Below are positions 8,034-16,086 of a stretch of 64,000 nucleotides of DNA, in pieces (position 1 is the stretch's first letter; every line of letters starts with the position of its first letter). Where the stretch lies: assembly GCF_003716325.1 (NCBI RefSeq), contig NZ_RDSR01000005.1:92148-156147 (forward strand), read 5' to 3'. The notes beneath the pieces are model-generated. The model made no database searches. It was not told where the DNA came from and was given only the letters and a program-made list of their open reading frames with translations. This DNA comes from Cryobacterium tepidiphilum (GTDB lineage: Bacteria; Actinomycetota; Actinomycetes; Actinomycetales; Microbacteriaceae). Position numbers and translations under genes: made by a program.

Positions 8034-8642
8034 GTGAACGCGGCTGAACTGAAGGCGGCGATCACCGCGGCGATGACCGCCGTGGCCGGGCACGCCGACG
8101 AACTGCGCGACCTCGACGCGGCGCTCGGCGACGGCGACCTCGGCATCACCGTGTCGTCGGGGTCGAAGGCCGTCGTCGAGGCGATCGGGAAGCTGGGCGA
8201 CGAGGTGACGCCGGCGGACATCGCCAAGGCGTGCGCGAAGGCGTTCGCGAACGCGAACCCGTCGACGATGGCGGCGCTCGTGGCCGGGGCGCTGCTGGCC
8301 GGGTCGAAGACGTGGGCCGACAGCGCCGACGTGGACCAGGCATCCGCTGCGGACTTCATGCAGGCGGCGGCCGACAGCATCGGCAAGCGCGGCAAGTCGG
8401 AGGTCGGCGACAAGACGATCCTCGACGCGCTGGTGCCCGCCGTGTCGGCGCTGCGTGACGCACCGGATGCCGCGGCCGGCCTGAGCGCGGCGATCGCGGC
8501 CGCCGAGCGTGGCGTGCGGGAGACCCGGGAGCTGCAGTCGAAGCGGGGTCGCGCCTCGTGGCTGCAGGAGCGGAGCGTCGGCCTGCAGGACCCGGGCGCG
8601 ACCGCGTTCCTGCGGTTCCTCCAGTCCTGGCCGGCCCCCTGA
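8034..8642 (+). CDS. DhaL-type nucleotide-binding kinase subunit
   Basis: The 202-residue product matches DhaL/Dak2, the helical-barrel subunit that holds ADP/ATP and magnesium. It has LDAALGDGDLG (usually GDGDHG, so the His is Leu here), SEVGDKTILDAL and the C-terminal GRASWLQERSVGLQDPGA. The start is GTG at 8034, one base after the DhaK stop, with GGGAGG upstream inside the dhaK end. It should form a complex with the preceding subunit and phosphorylate the imported or derived ketose. The phosphate donor (ATP or a distant DhaM) is not settled by the sequence. The operon ends here, followed by the palindrome at 8702-8763. Confidence 0.85.
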   Translation: MNAAELKAAITAAMTAVAGHADELRDLDAALGDGDLGITVSSGSKAVVEAIGKLGDEVTPADIAKACAKAFANANPSTMAALVAGALLAGSKTWADSADVDQASAADFMQAAADSIGKRGKSEVGDKTILDALVPAVSALRDAPDAAAGLSAAIAAAERGVRETRELQSKRGRASWLQERSVGLQDPGATAFLRFLQSWPAP

Positions 8643-8701
8643 CCCGCGCACCGCGCCCCCGCACACCTCGCCCCGCAGCATCCGCTGCCCCAAATCGCGT
8701 C

Positions 8702-8763
8702 GCGCGGGTTGAACGCCGCTCCGCGGGCTGAATTCAACCCGCGTACTGGCGTTCAACCCGCGC
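8702..8763. repeat. Compound palindrome built from four CGCGGGTTGAA units, likely bidirectional terminator
   Basis: The outer arms GCGCGGGTTGAACGCC (8702-8717) and GGCGTTCAACCCGCGC (8748-8763) pair perfectly over 16 bp. An inner pair, CGCGGGCTGAA (8722-8732) and TTCAACCCGCG (8733-8743), is almost perfect. The same unit therefore occurs four times in +,+,-,- order. It lies between convergent genes ending at 8642 and 8791. Confidence 0.75.
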
Positions 8764-8790
8764 AACGGATGTTCGCACAGCGCGAGGCGG

Positions 8791-9369
8791 TCAGCGGGCG
8801 GGGGTGAGCAACTCGTTGTTGATGGCCTCGACGAGCCAGGCGTCGCCCCGCCAGCGCACGAGGGCCGCCGCGCTGTTGATGATGCCGGGGACGGGCTCGT
8901 CGTGCAGCTCGGTCAGCACGTTGCGTATCAGCCCGCCGTGCGCCACCACGAGGAGGTGCTGGCCCGGGTAGTCGGCGTGCAACCCGGCGAGGGTGGCGAG
9001 GGCACGCTCGGTCACCTGCTCTTCGGTCTCGGACTCGGGGAAGGCGCGGTCGGGGTAGCGCCCGTACGCCTCGTCGACGGGCATGCCCTCGGCGATGCCG
9101 TAGTGCCGCTCGACGATGCCCGGCAGCTCGCCGAGCATGGGGAGCCCCAGGTGGGCGGCGATGATCTGCCCGGTCTCGACGGCGCGAACGAGCGGGGAGG
9201 TGAGCACGCCGGTCCACGGGAACGCCCAGTCGGCGCTGGCGAGCAGCTCGCCCGCCTCGGCGGCCTGCGCCCGGCCGGTGTCGTTCAGCGGGATATCTGA
9301 CGAGCCCTGCATGCGGTTCCCGAGGTTCCAGTCGGTCTGCCCGTGCCGTACGAGTCCGATGACGGTCAT
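8791..9369 (-). CDS. Histidine phosphatase family protein (phosphoglycerate-mutase-like)
   Basis: The 192-residue product begins MTVIGLVRHGQTDWN, containing the RHG catalytic motif whose His is phosphorylated. It has SPLVRAVETGQI, an acidic catalytic ERHYGIAEG segment, and the second catalytic His in VVAHGGLIR. The start ATG overlaps the stop of the peptidase gene (ATGA), so it is translated together with it, third in a FGGY kinase-peptidase-phosphatase operon. Members dephosphorylate sugar phosphates or other small molecules. In this operon it may remove phosphate from an excess kinase product, but that is inference. Confidence 0.85.
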   Translation of the reverse strand: MTVIGLVRHGQTDWNLGNRMQGSSDIPLNDTGRAQAAEAGELLASADWAFPWTGVLTSPLVRAVETGQIIAAHLGLPMLGELPGIVERHYGIAEGMPVDEAYGRYPDRAFPESETEEQVTERALATLAGLHADYPGQHLLVVAHGGLIRNVLTELHDEPVPGIINSAAALVRWRGDAWLVEAINNELLTPAR

Positions 9370-10535
9370 GACGCCGCTCCCGTCGCGGCCGGGGCTGTGC
9401 CGCCGGCCAGCGCCGGGTCGGCGACCCCGTCGTCGATGACCGCCCGGTCGCCCACGTAGAGAAAGCCGCCCGGGTCGCGCAGGTCCTTGACGATGTCCCA
9501 GTGCAGCGACGACTGGTTCACGCCGCCGCACTCCGGGTAGGCGCGGCCGAGCGCGATGTGCACCGTGCCGAGGATCTTCTCGTCGAGCAGCAGGTCGCCC
9601 GTGTAGAGCTGGAAGGCCGCGTTGGTGCCGATGCCGAGCTCGCCCACCCGGCCGGCACCGGCATCCGTGGTGAGCAGTTTGCGGGCCAGGCCTTCGCCGG
9701 TGGCGGCACTGATGCCGGTGACCAGGCCGTTCAGGAATTCGAGCCGCAGGTCGTCGATGGGGGCGCCCGCGAACCAGAACCTGCCGGGGAAGGTGATGTG
9801 GCCGTTGACCGCGTCGTCGACGGGGGCGGTGGCCAGTTCGCCGTCGGGGAGGTTCGCCTCGCCGGCGAAGGCGACCCAGGTGCGGCCGGCCACACCGAGG
9901 GTGAGGTCGGTGTCGGGGGAGAGGATGCGCACGGTGTCTGCGGCGTTGAACTCCGCGGCGAGCCGTTCCCAGGCGGCGCGGCGGGCGGCCCAGTCGCCGA
10001 GGCATCCGTCGAAGAACTGCGTGAGCAGCGTGTCGTAGTCGCAGCCGATGAGGTCGGCCCACGCCCGCGTGGGCACGCGCACGAGGCACCAGCGGGTCTC
10101 ACGCCAGCGCAGGGTCGAGACGACGCCCTTGCCCTTTCGCTGCAGGGCGAGTCGCTCCTCGTCGACCGGGCCGGCGACGGGCACGGCCATCGCCCGGAAC
10201 GACACGTGCACGTCCGCCCACTCCATCGACCAGGCCTCCAGCGGGGCGGGGACGGCGAGCATCTCAGTGGATGCGTGCGCCACCGCCGAGCGGTCGAAGC
10301 GCTCGTCGCTGAGGACGACCTGCGGGATGCCACCACGGCGGTACACCTCGTCGACGAAGGCCTCGACGGCGGGCATGCCCTCCGGGTCGGTGAGGAAGAT
10401 GCCGACCTTCGAGCCGTTCCCGACCCGGGTGCCGTCGGCGATCTGGGTGGCGAGGGCCGCCCAGCGCGGGTCGTCGGCAGGGGTGCCGGGACCGGCGGGC
10501 TGCGATGTCGCGGGTGCGTATGCGGCTTCGGGCAT
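9366..10535 (-). CDS. M29-type metallopeptidase (aminopeptidase T/AmpS-like) inside a sugar-kinase operon
   Basis: The 389-residue protein resembles thermophilic aminopeptidases of family M29. The metal-site pattern is visible: a Glu in FAGEANLPDGE, GELGIGTN, then TVHIALGRAYPE with the metal His, and SSLHWDIV with the His/Asp pair. Length is slightly below the usual 400-410. The first about 30 residues are Ala/Pro-rich. It starts 2 bp after the FGGY kinase stop and overlaps the phosphatase start, so all three are co-translated. Why a peptidase-like enzyme belongs with a carbohydrate kinase is unclear. It may cleave an amide or a modified substrate rather than a peptide. Confidence 0.8.
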   Translation of the reverse strand: MPEAAYAPATSQPAGPGTPADDPRWAALATQIADGTRVGNGSKVGIFLTDPEGMPAVEAFVDEVYRRGGIPQVVLSDERFDRSAVAHASTEMLAVPAPLEAWSMEWADVHVSFRAMAVPVAGPVDEERLALQRKGKGVVSTLRWRETRWCLVRVPTRAWADLIGCDYDTLLTQFFDGCLGDWAARRAAWERLAAEFNAADTVRILSPDTDLTLGVAGRTWVAFAGEANLPDGELATAPVDDAVNGHITFPGRFWFAGAPIDDLRLEFLNGLVTGISAATGEGLARKLLTTDAGAGRVGELGIGTNAAFQLYTGDLLLDEKILGTVHIALGRAYPECGGVNQSSLHWDIVKDLRDPGGFLYVGDRAVIDDGVADPALAGGTAPAATGAAS

Positions 10536-10537
10536 GT

Positions 10538-12103
10538 CTAACCTCGGTTTCGGGTGGCGCGGGCGTGGATCAGGTCTCGGGTGTCCTCGTAGAGCCGCAC
10601 GTAGTCCGCGTGGTCGGCGCGGAGTCGCGGGGCGGTGGCCGGGTCGGGGCGCACGGTGCGCCCGGTGCGGCACCAGTCGAGGATGTTCTCGCGGGTGGGG
10701 AGGTACCCGACAGCGTAGGCGGCGAGGGCGGCGTCGCCGAACGCGGCCCCGGCGGTGTCGGCCACGGTCTGGTCGAGGTCGGCGATGTCGCTGACGCTGT
10801 GCAGGAAGACAGTGTTCTTCGTGCCGCCGCCGACGGCGAAGATGCGCCGGGGGCGGCGTCCGACGCTCGCGTACACGTCCAGCGCGTGGGCGACGGAGTG
10901 CCCGACGGCCTCCATCATGGCGCGGGCGATGTCGCCGCGGGTGTGGCCCAGGGTGAGCCCGGCGATGACGCCGCGGCTGTCGGGGTCGTGCAGGGGCGTG
11001 CGTTCGCCGCTGAAGTACGGCAGCACGAGGAGGCCGTTGGCACCGGGCGGGGACTCCTCGGCGAGGGCGACGAGCGCGCCGAACATCTCGGCGGTGCTCC
11101 CGCTCCGCTCCCGCAGGTCGAGGATGTCGGCCAGCCAGTGGGTGAGCGTGCCCGCCGTCGATGTGCCCGCGGCGAGCACATAGCTCTGCGGGAATACGTA
11201 GGGTGCCGACCACAGCACCGGGTGGGGCACGGGCGCGTCGAGCATCTCGATCATGTACGTCGACGACCCGTACTGAAGCATCATGTCGCCGGCGTTGACG
11301 ACGGAGGAGCTCACGGCCTCGGCGGGGGAGTCTGCAGTGCCGATGATGACGGGCGTGCCGGCCGGGATGAGGGTCTCGGCGGCGGCCGCGTCGGTGACCG
11401 GGCCGGCGACATCCGTTGCCCAGCCGAGTCGGGGGAGCCGCGCGGTGTCGATGAAGTCGTCGCAGCCGCTCGTGTCCCAGCGGGTGCCCGCGAGGTCGTA
11501 GAGCGGGTGGAAGTAGCCGGCGGTGCCGTGATCCATGACGACCTCGCCGGTGAGCCGGGCGACCAGGTAGGACTGGCTGGTCATGAACCAGGCGGCGCGG
11601 TCGTAGACGTCGGGTTCGTTCTGCTTGATCCAGAGGATCTTGGGACCGGCCGACTGGCTGGTGAGGTGGTTGCCGCCGCGGGCGAAGATGGCGCCTTCGC
11701 CGAGGCGGTCGGTGAGTTCGGTTATCTGCTCGCTGGCTCGGGTATCGACGCCATAGAGGATGCCGGGGCGCAGCGGCGTGAGGTCGGCGTCGGTCGGCAG
11801 CACGCAGGGCCCGATGGCGCTGACCCCCACGGCGCGCAGGCGTGGCGCGTCGCCGTCCGCCGGGACCTGCGCCATCAGCTCGCGGGCCACGGTGACGAGG
11901 CCCTTCCACCACACCTCGTCGGCGTCGTGCTCCGCGTGGCCGGGAGCCGGTGTGGACATGGAGTGCGGGCGGCGGGCGTCCGCGACCACCTGGCCCTCGC
12001 CGTTCACGAGCACGCCCTTGGTCTCGAAGGTGCCGATGTCGATACCGAGGAAGAGGTCGGCGCCGCTCGTCGGCAGGGGCATGGCGCGCTCCGTTCCGTT
12101 CAT
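10538..12103 (-). CDS. FGGY-family carbohydrate kinase
   Basis: The 521-residue product has the two actin-like domains of FGGY kinases. The N-terminal phosphate loop reads FLGIDIGTFETKGVLV, the middle has TADSPAEAVSSSVVNAGDM, and the second domain has LPYFSGERTPLHDPDSRG and the ATP-binding FAVGGGTKNTVFL. FGGY members phosphorylate pentoses, hexoses, pentitols, tetritols or glycerol, and the substrate cannot be read directly. Two starts are possible: ATG at 12103 (used here) and ATG at 12082, which has a better-placed GGAG. It leads the operon with the M29-like and phosphatase genes. Two TTCAAA repeats lie upstream. Confidence 0.9.
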   Translation of the reverse strand: MNGTERAMPLPTSGADLFLGIDIGTFETKGVLVNGEGQVVADARRPHSMSTPAPGHAEHDADEVWWKGLVTVARELMAQVPADGDAPRLRAVGVSAIGPCVLPTDADLTPLRPGILYGVDTRASEQITELTDRLGEGAIFARGGNHLTSQSAGPKILWIKQNEPDVYDRAAWFMTSQSYLVARLTGEVVMDHGTAGYFHPLYDLAGTRWDTSGCDDFIDTARLPRLGWATDVAGPVTDAAAAETLIPAGTPVIIGTADSPAEAVSSSVVNAGDMMLQYGSSTYMIEMLDAPVPHPVLWSAPYVFPQSYVLAAGTSTAGTLTHWLADILDLRERSGSTAEMFGALVALAEESPPGANGLLVLPYFSGERTPLHDPDSRGVIAGLTLGHTRGDIARAMMEAVGHSVAHALDVYASVGRRPRRIFAVGGGTKNTVFLHSVSDIADLDQTVADTAGAAFGDAALAAYAVGYLPTRENILDWCRTGRTVRPDPATAPRLRADHADYVRLYEDTRDLIHARATRNRG

Positions 12104-12114
12104 CCGTTGTGACT

Positions 12115-12136
12115 TTCAAACAATTGCATGTTCAAA
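12115..12136 (-). promoter_or_regulatory. Direct TTCAAA repeats upstream of the FGGY kinase
   Basis: TTCAAA occurs at 12115-12120 and 12131-12136, 16 bp apart, in an AT-rich patch within 35 bp of the kinase start. This could be an operator or part of the promoter. It differs from the CTGCACG motif of the facing operon, so a different regulator may act here. Confidence 0.3.
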
Positions 12137-12181
12137 TCTAACAGCCAACCCTGTTCGTTTTCGGGGCGTTGAGCGGCCCGG

Positions 12182-12257
12182 CCGCCGAGGTAGACAGTTG
12201 CGGACGAGACCGACAGGCGCGCCGGTCGGTTTCGACCGGAACGGGACGTCTCGGCGG
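12182..12257. repeat. Palindromic repeat family, copy A
   Basis: The outer arms CCGCCGAG (12182-12189) and CTCGGCGG (12250-12257) are perfect. The inner arms GTTGCGGACGAGACCGAC (12197-12214) and GTCGGTTTCGACCGGAAC (12225-12242) pair at 15 of 18 positions. The core matches the copies at 17466 and 24431. It lies 50 bp past the stop of the nitronate monooxygenase gene. Confidence 0.75.
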
Positions 12258-12307
12258 GGAGGGCGCGTGGCGGGCGCGAGGAGTACGCGGAGGGCGGGGG
12301 AGCGGGT

Positions 12308-13393
12308 TCACGCCAGGCGGGCGCCGGCGTCGGCGAGGAGGGCGTCGATCAGCGCGTTCGCGTCGTCGTGGCGCACGAGCGGCGTGCCCTGGCCCGCCCA
12401 GAGCGACATCAGGTCGGCGATGCCGCGCTCCCCGGCCGTGGGACGGAACCGCCCGGTGAGCCAGTTCTGCACCGGGAACGGCGCGACCTCGTCGACCTCG
12501 GTGGTCACCCGGTTCGGGATGCCGCGCGCGAGCCGCCCGCTGAGGGCGCGCGTGAGCACGGTGTGCGCCGCGCCGTCACCGCGCAGTGCGTCGCGGTAAA
12601 CGGATGCCGCGGCCGACTGCCGCGTCGCCAGGAACGCCGACCCGATCTGCGCCGCCCCCGCGCCCAGTACGAGCGCGGCAGCGAGGCCGCGCCCGTCGGC
12701 GATGCCGCCGGCGGCGATCACGGGCACCGACACGGCGTCGACGACCTGGGGAACGAGCGCGAACGTTCCGACGAGCGAGTCCTCGGCGGAGCGCAGGAAC
12801 GACACCCGGTGGCCGCCCGCCTCCGCCCCGGTGGCGACGATCGCGTCGACGCCCGCCTGGTCGAGCGCCACCGCCTCCTCCACGGTGGTGGCGGTGCCGA
12901 GCAGGCGGATGCCGCGTTCATGGGCCCGCTCGACGACATCCGTTGTGGGGGCGCCGAAGACGAGGCTCAGCACCGCCGGCCGCGCCTCGAGCACGGCCTC
13001 GAACTGCTCCTCGAACGCCGGCAGGTAGGCCGCGGGGCGCTCGGGCAGCGGCAGGCCGAGCTCCTCGAAGTAGCGCGTGAGCGGCGCGAGGTAGTGGTCG
13101 AACTCCTCCTGGCTGGGGTGGATGTTCTCGCTGTCGCCGAGGGGAAGCCAGAGGTTCAGCGCGAACGGCTTCGCGGTGGCGGCCGCCAGCTCGCGCGCGG
13201 TGGCGGCGATGCGGTCGGCGCCGTAGCCGTAGAGGCCGTAGGAGCCGAGCCCGCCCCGGTTGCTCACCGTGGCCGCGAGCTCGACCGAGGAGACGCCGCC
13301 GAACGGCGCCAGCACGATGGGGAGGTCGAGGCCGAGGAGGCGGGTGACGTCGGTCTGCTGCCAGGACGAATCGGTGTTCGTGTCAGTACTCAC
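12308..13393 (-). CDS. Nitronate monooxygenase (2-nitropropane dioxygenase family)
   Basis: The 361-residue product is an FMN-binding TIM barrel. Visible family segments are LPIVLAPFGGVSSVELAATVSNRGGLG at the start, an Ala-Thr-Gly-Ala-Glu-Ala-Gly-Gly-His stretch holding the catalytic-base region, and PVIAAGGIADGRG with ALVLGAGAAQIGSAFL for FMN phosphate binding. The start is GTG at 13393, preceded by GGAGGG. Members oxidise toxic alkyl nitronates such as propionate-3-nitronate to carbonyls, using oxygen and FMN. It stands alone on its strand between two palindromic or divergent regions and faces away from the zinc-ribbon operon. Confidence 0.9.
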   Translation of the reverse strand: MSTDTNTDSSWQQTDVTRLLGLDLPIVLAPFGGVSSVELAATVSNRGGLGSYGLYGYGADRIAATARELAAATAKPFALNLWLPLGDSENIHPSQEEFDHYLAPLTRYFEELGLPLPERPAAYLPAFEEQFEAVLEARPAVLSLVFGAPTTDVVERAHERGIRLLGTATTVEEAVALDQAGVDAIVATGAEAGGHRVSFLRSAEDSLVGTFALVPQVVDAVSVPVIAAGGIADGRGLAAALVLGAGAAQIGSAFLATRQSAAASVYRDALRGDGAAHTVLTRALSGRLARGIPNRVTTEVDEVAPFPVQNWLTGRFRPTAGERGIADLMSLWAGQGTPLVRHDDANALIDALLADAGARLA

Positions 13394-13486
13394 CCCTCCA
13401 GTGTCCTCCTCCTCACGCCCGGTCGCGTTCGCGGGAGGGCTGATGCGCGGCCGGCGTGCGGACGATAATGAACGAGGAGGTTCAGC

Positions 13487-13645
13487 ATGACGGATGACGC
13501 GGGTCGCGACGACGACGCACCCGACGACATGCCGAGCGGCGACCCCGCCTGCTGGCTTCCGCAGGTGTGCGCCGAGTGCGGCGCGTTCGTGGAGGCGCCG
13601 CTGCCGACCCTGTGCTGGCGCTGCGGCGCCGAGGTGGCCGCGTGA
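13487..13645 (+). CDS. 52-residue zinc-ribbon protein, first gene of the monooxygenase operon
   Basis: A short gene with a strong GAGGAGG site before ATG 13487. The N-terminus is acidic (Asp-rich, about residues 3-19). The C-terminal part has two CxxC knuckles, VCAECG (Cys28, Cys31) and LCWRCG (Cys43, Cys46), spaced like a rubredoxin-type zinc ribbon. The stop overlaps the GTG of the next gene (GTGA at 13642), so it is translationally coupled to the monooxygenase-hydrolase fusion. No function can be assigned. It could bind zinc or iron and act as a partner or small regulator of the flavoenzyme. Confidence 0.75.
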   Translation: MTDDAGRDDDAPDDMPSGDPACWLPQVCAECGAFVEAPLPTLCWRCGAEVAA

Positions 13646-16086
13646 CCGAACACGTCGACGTGCTGATCGTCGGTGCGGGCCTCAGCGGCGTCGGCGCCGC
13701 CGCGCACCTGAAACGTGAGCGCCCCGGCAGCTCCTTCCTGATCCTCGAGTCGCGCGGCGCCGTCGGCGGCACCTGGGACCTCTTCCGCTACCCCGGCGTG
13801 CGGTCGGACTCCGACATGTACACCCTCGGCTACTCGTTCCGGCCGTGGACCGACCCGAAAGCCATCGCCGACGGCGCCGCCATCCGCGACTACATCACCG
13901 GCACGATCGCCGACGAAGGCCTCGAACCGCGCATCCGGCTGAACCACCGGGTCGTGAGCGCCGCCTGGTCGAGCGACACCGCGCGGTGGACGGTCAGCGT
14001 GCAGCGCACGACCGGCGGCGAGGTCACCACCGCGACGGATGCCGCATCCGCTGACACCGTGGCGCTCACCTGCTCGTTTCTCTGGGTCTGCTCCGGCTAC
14101 TACCGCTACGACGAGGGCTACCGCCCCGCGCTCCCGGGTGCCGGCTCGTTCCGCGGCCCGATCGTGCACGCGCAGCACTGGCCCGCCGACCTCGACCACG
14201 CGGGCAAGCGCGTCGTCATCATCGGCAGCGGCGCCACGGCTGTGACCCTCGTTCCGGCGATGGCCGAGACCGCGGCGCACGTCACCATGCTGCAGCGCTC
14301 GCCCACGTACATCGCGCCGGTGCCCTCGCGCGACCCGCTCGCCGACCGGCTGCGCAAGCGCCTGCCCGCCCGGCTCGCCTACCGGCTGGTGCGGGCGAAG
14401 AACATCGGCTACTCGATGTTCACCTACCGGCTCAGCCGGCGGTGGCCGGCGGCCATGAAGGCGATCCTCCGCCGCGCGGCGGTCGCGAAGCTTCCGGCCG
14501 GATTCGACGTCGACACCCACCTCGCCCCGGCCTACGACCCGTGGGACCAGCGGCTCTGCGCCATCCCCGACGCCGACCTCTACCGCGCGATCAGCCGGGG
14601 CGCGGCCGACATCGTGACCGGCGGCATCGACCGGCTGACCCCTGGGGGCGTGCGCCTCGCATCCGGTGAAACCGTCGACGCCGACATCATCGTCACCGCC
14701 ACCGGCCTCAACCTGCTGGTGATCGGCGGCATCACCCTCACGGTCGACGGGCGGCCGGTCGACCCCGCCCTGACCCTCGCCTACAAGAGCATGATGCTCT
14801 CCGGGGTGCCGAACCTCGCCCTCACGATCGGGTACACGAACGCGTCCTGGACGCTGAAGGCCGACCTCGTGGCCCGGTATGTCGGGCGGCTGCTGCGGCA
14901 CATGCAACGGCACGGCTACGACTCGGTCTCGCCCGAGCCGCCCCCGTCGGCGGCCGCGACAGGGCTCGTGCCCCTCATCGACCTGCAGTCCGGCTACATC
15001 CGCCGGAGCGCCGCACAGCTGCCGAAGCAGGGCGCGAAGGCCCCGTGGCGGTTGCACCAGAACTACGTGCGCGACGCGCTGTTGCTTCGTTTCGGGCGGC
15101 TGACCGACGACGTGCGCTTCGGTCACGCGCGTGAGGCCGCCGACGGCGTGCCGGATGCCGCACTCGCGCTGCCGGGGACGGCCATCGTTTGCGTGGCGGG
15201 GCGGCGCATCCGCTACCGGCGCACCGGCGACGGCGCCCCGGTCCTCCTCCTGCACGGCATCGGCCAGAGCCTCGAGGACTGGGACGAGCAGCACGACAGG
15301 CTCGCCGACCGCCACACCGTGTACAGCGTCGACCTGCCCGGGTTCGGCTACTCCGAACGGATGCCGGGGCCGGCCACCCTTGCCACCCTCGCTGGTGTGC
15401 TCCCGGGCTTCCTCGACGCGGTCGGGGTCGCCGGGCCGATCCCCGTCGTCGGCAACTCCCTCGGCGGTGCCGTCGCGATGACCTTCGCCGCCGCGCACCC
15501 CGACCGGGTCGCGGCGCTCGTGCTCGCCGACAGCGCCGGCTTCGGCCAGGAGGTGACTCTCGGGCTGCGGCTCCTCGCCATCAAGCCGCTCAGCGCCCTG
15601 CTCCTGCACCCCGGCCTCAAGGGGTCCCGGCGCATCGTGCAGGGCATCTTCCACGACAAGGCCATGGCAACAGATGCCCGGGTCGCGATCGCGTTCACCC
15701 TCGCCCAGCGCCCGGCGCACGCCCAGACGATGCTCGAGGTCGCTCGCGACCTGGGCACCTTCCGCGGCGTGCGGGAGGAGTGGCGCACCGAGCTGGTCGA
15801 GGCGGTCGCGGTGCTCGGCATCCCCACCCTCGTCGCGTGGGGCGACCGGGACCGCATCCTGCCGGCCCTGCACCTCGACGCGGCCGCGGACGCGCTCCCG
15901 AACGCCGAGACCCACGTGTTCCGCGACTCCGGGCACATGCCGCAGATCGAGAAGCCCGACGAGTTCGCGTCCGTCGTCGAGGGCTTCCTGGCGCGGCACA
16001 CGGTGCCTGAGACGAGCAGAGGGCTGAACACGGCCGCGGCACGGTACGAGCAGGAGGGGGTGGGCGATGCCGGGCGTGCTGAGTGA
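13642..16086 (+). CDS. Baeyer-Villiger-type flavin monooxygenase fused to an alpha/beta hydrolase
   Basis: The product has 814 residues from GTG 13642. The first about 500 match Baeyer-Villiger monooxygenases of the EthA/MymA type. They contain FAD motif IVGAGLSGVG, the fingerprint FRGPIVHAQHWP at residues 170-181 (pattern FxGxxxHxxxWP), and NADPH motif IIGSGATAV. The remaining about 300 form an alpha/beta hydrolase with LLLHGIGQS for the oxyanion hole, nucleophile Ser606 in VGNSLGG, Asp735 or Asp737 in WGDRDR, and His765 in DSGHMPQ. A monooxygenase that turns a ketone into an ester and a hydrolase that splits the ester would act in sequence. The gene overlaps the MFS gene by 20 nt. Confidence 0.9.
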   Translation: MTEHVDVLIVGAGLSGVGAAAHLKRERPGSSFLILESRGAVGGTWDLFRYPGVRSDSDMYTLGYSFRPWTDPKAIADGAAIRDYITGTIADEGLEPRIRLNHRVVSAAWSSDTARWTVSVQRTTGGEVTTATDAASADTVALTCSFLWVCSGYYRYDEGYRPALPGAGSFRGPIVHAQHWPADLDHAGKRVVIIGSGATAVTLVPAMAETAAHVTMLQRSPTYIAPVPSRDPLADRLRKRLPARLAYRLVRAKNIGYSMFTYRLSRRWPAAMKAILRRAAVAKLPAGFDVDTHLAPAYDPWDQRLCAIPDADLYRAISRGAADIVTGGIDRLTPGGVRLASGETVDADIIVTATGLNLLVIGGITLTVDGRPVDPALTLAYKSMMLSGVPNLALTIGYTNASWTLKADLVARYVGRLLRHMQRHGYDSVSPEPPPSAAATGLVPLIDLQSGYIRRSAAQLPKQGAKAPWRLHQNYVRDALLLRFGRLTDDVRFGHAREAADGVPDAALALPGTAIVCVAGRRIRYRRTGDGAPVLLLHGIGQSLEDWDEQHDRLADRHTVYSVDLPGFGYSERMPGPATLATLAGVLPGFLDAVGVAGPIPVVGNSLGGAVAMTFAAAHPDRVAALVLADSAGFGQEVTLGLRLLAIKPLSALLLHPGLKGSRRIVQGIFHDKAMATDARVAIAFTLAQRPAHAQTMLEVARDLGTFRGVREEWRTELVEAVAVLGIPTLVAWGDRDRILPALHLDAAADALPNAETHVFRDSGHMPQIEKPDEFASVVEGFLARHTVPETSRGLNTAAARYEQEGVGDAGRAE

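Noticed and set aside
13390..15999. Very long open frame on the minus strand opposite the monooxygenase fusion
   Set aside because: It is a mirror of high-GC codon bias. Its translation is Arg/Gly/His/Val-rich without domains, while the plus strand holds clear motifs.
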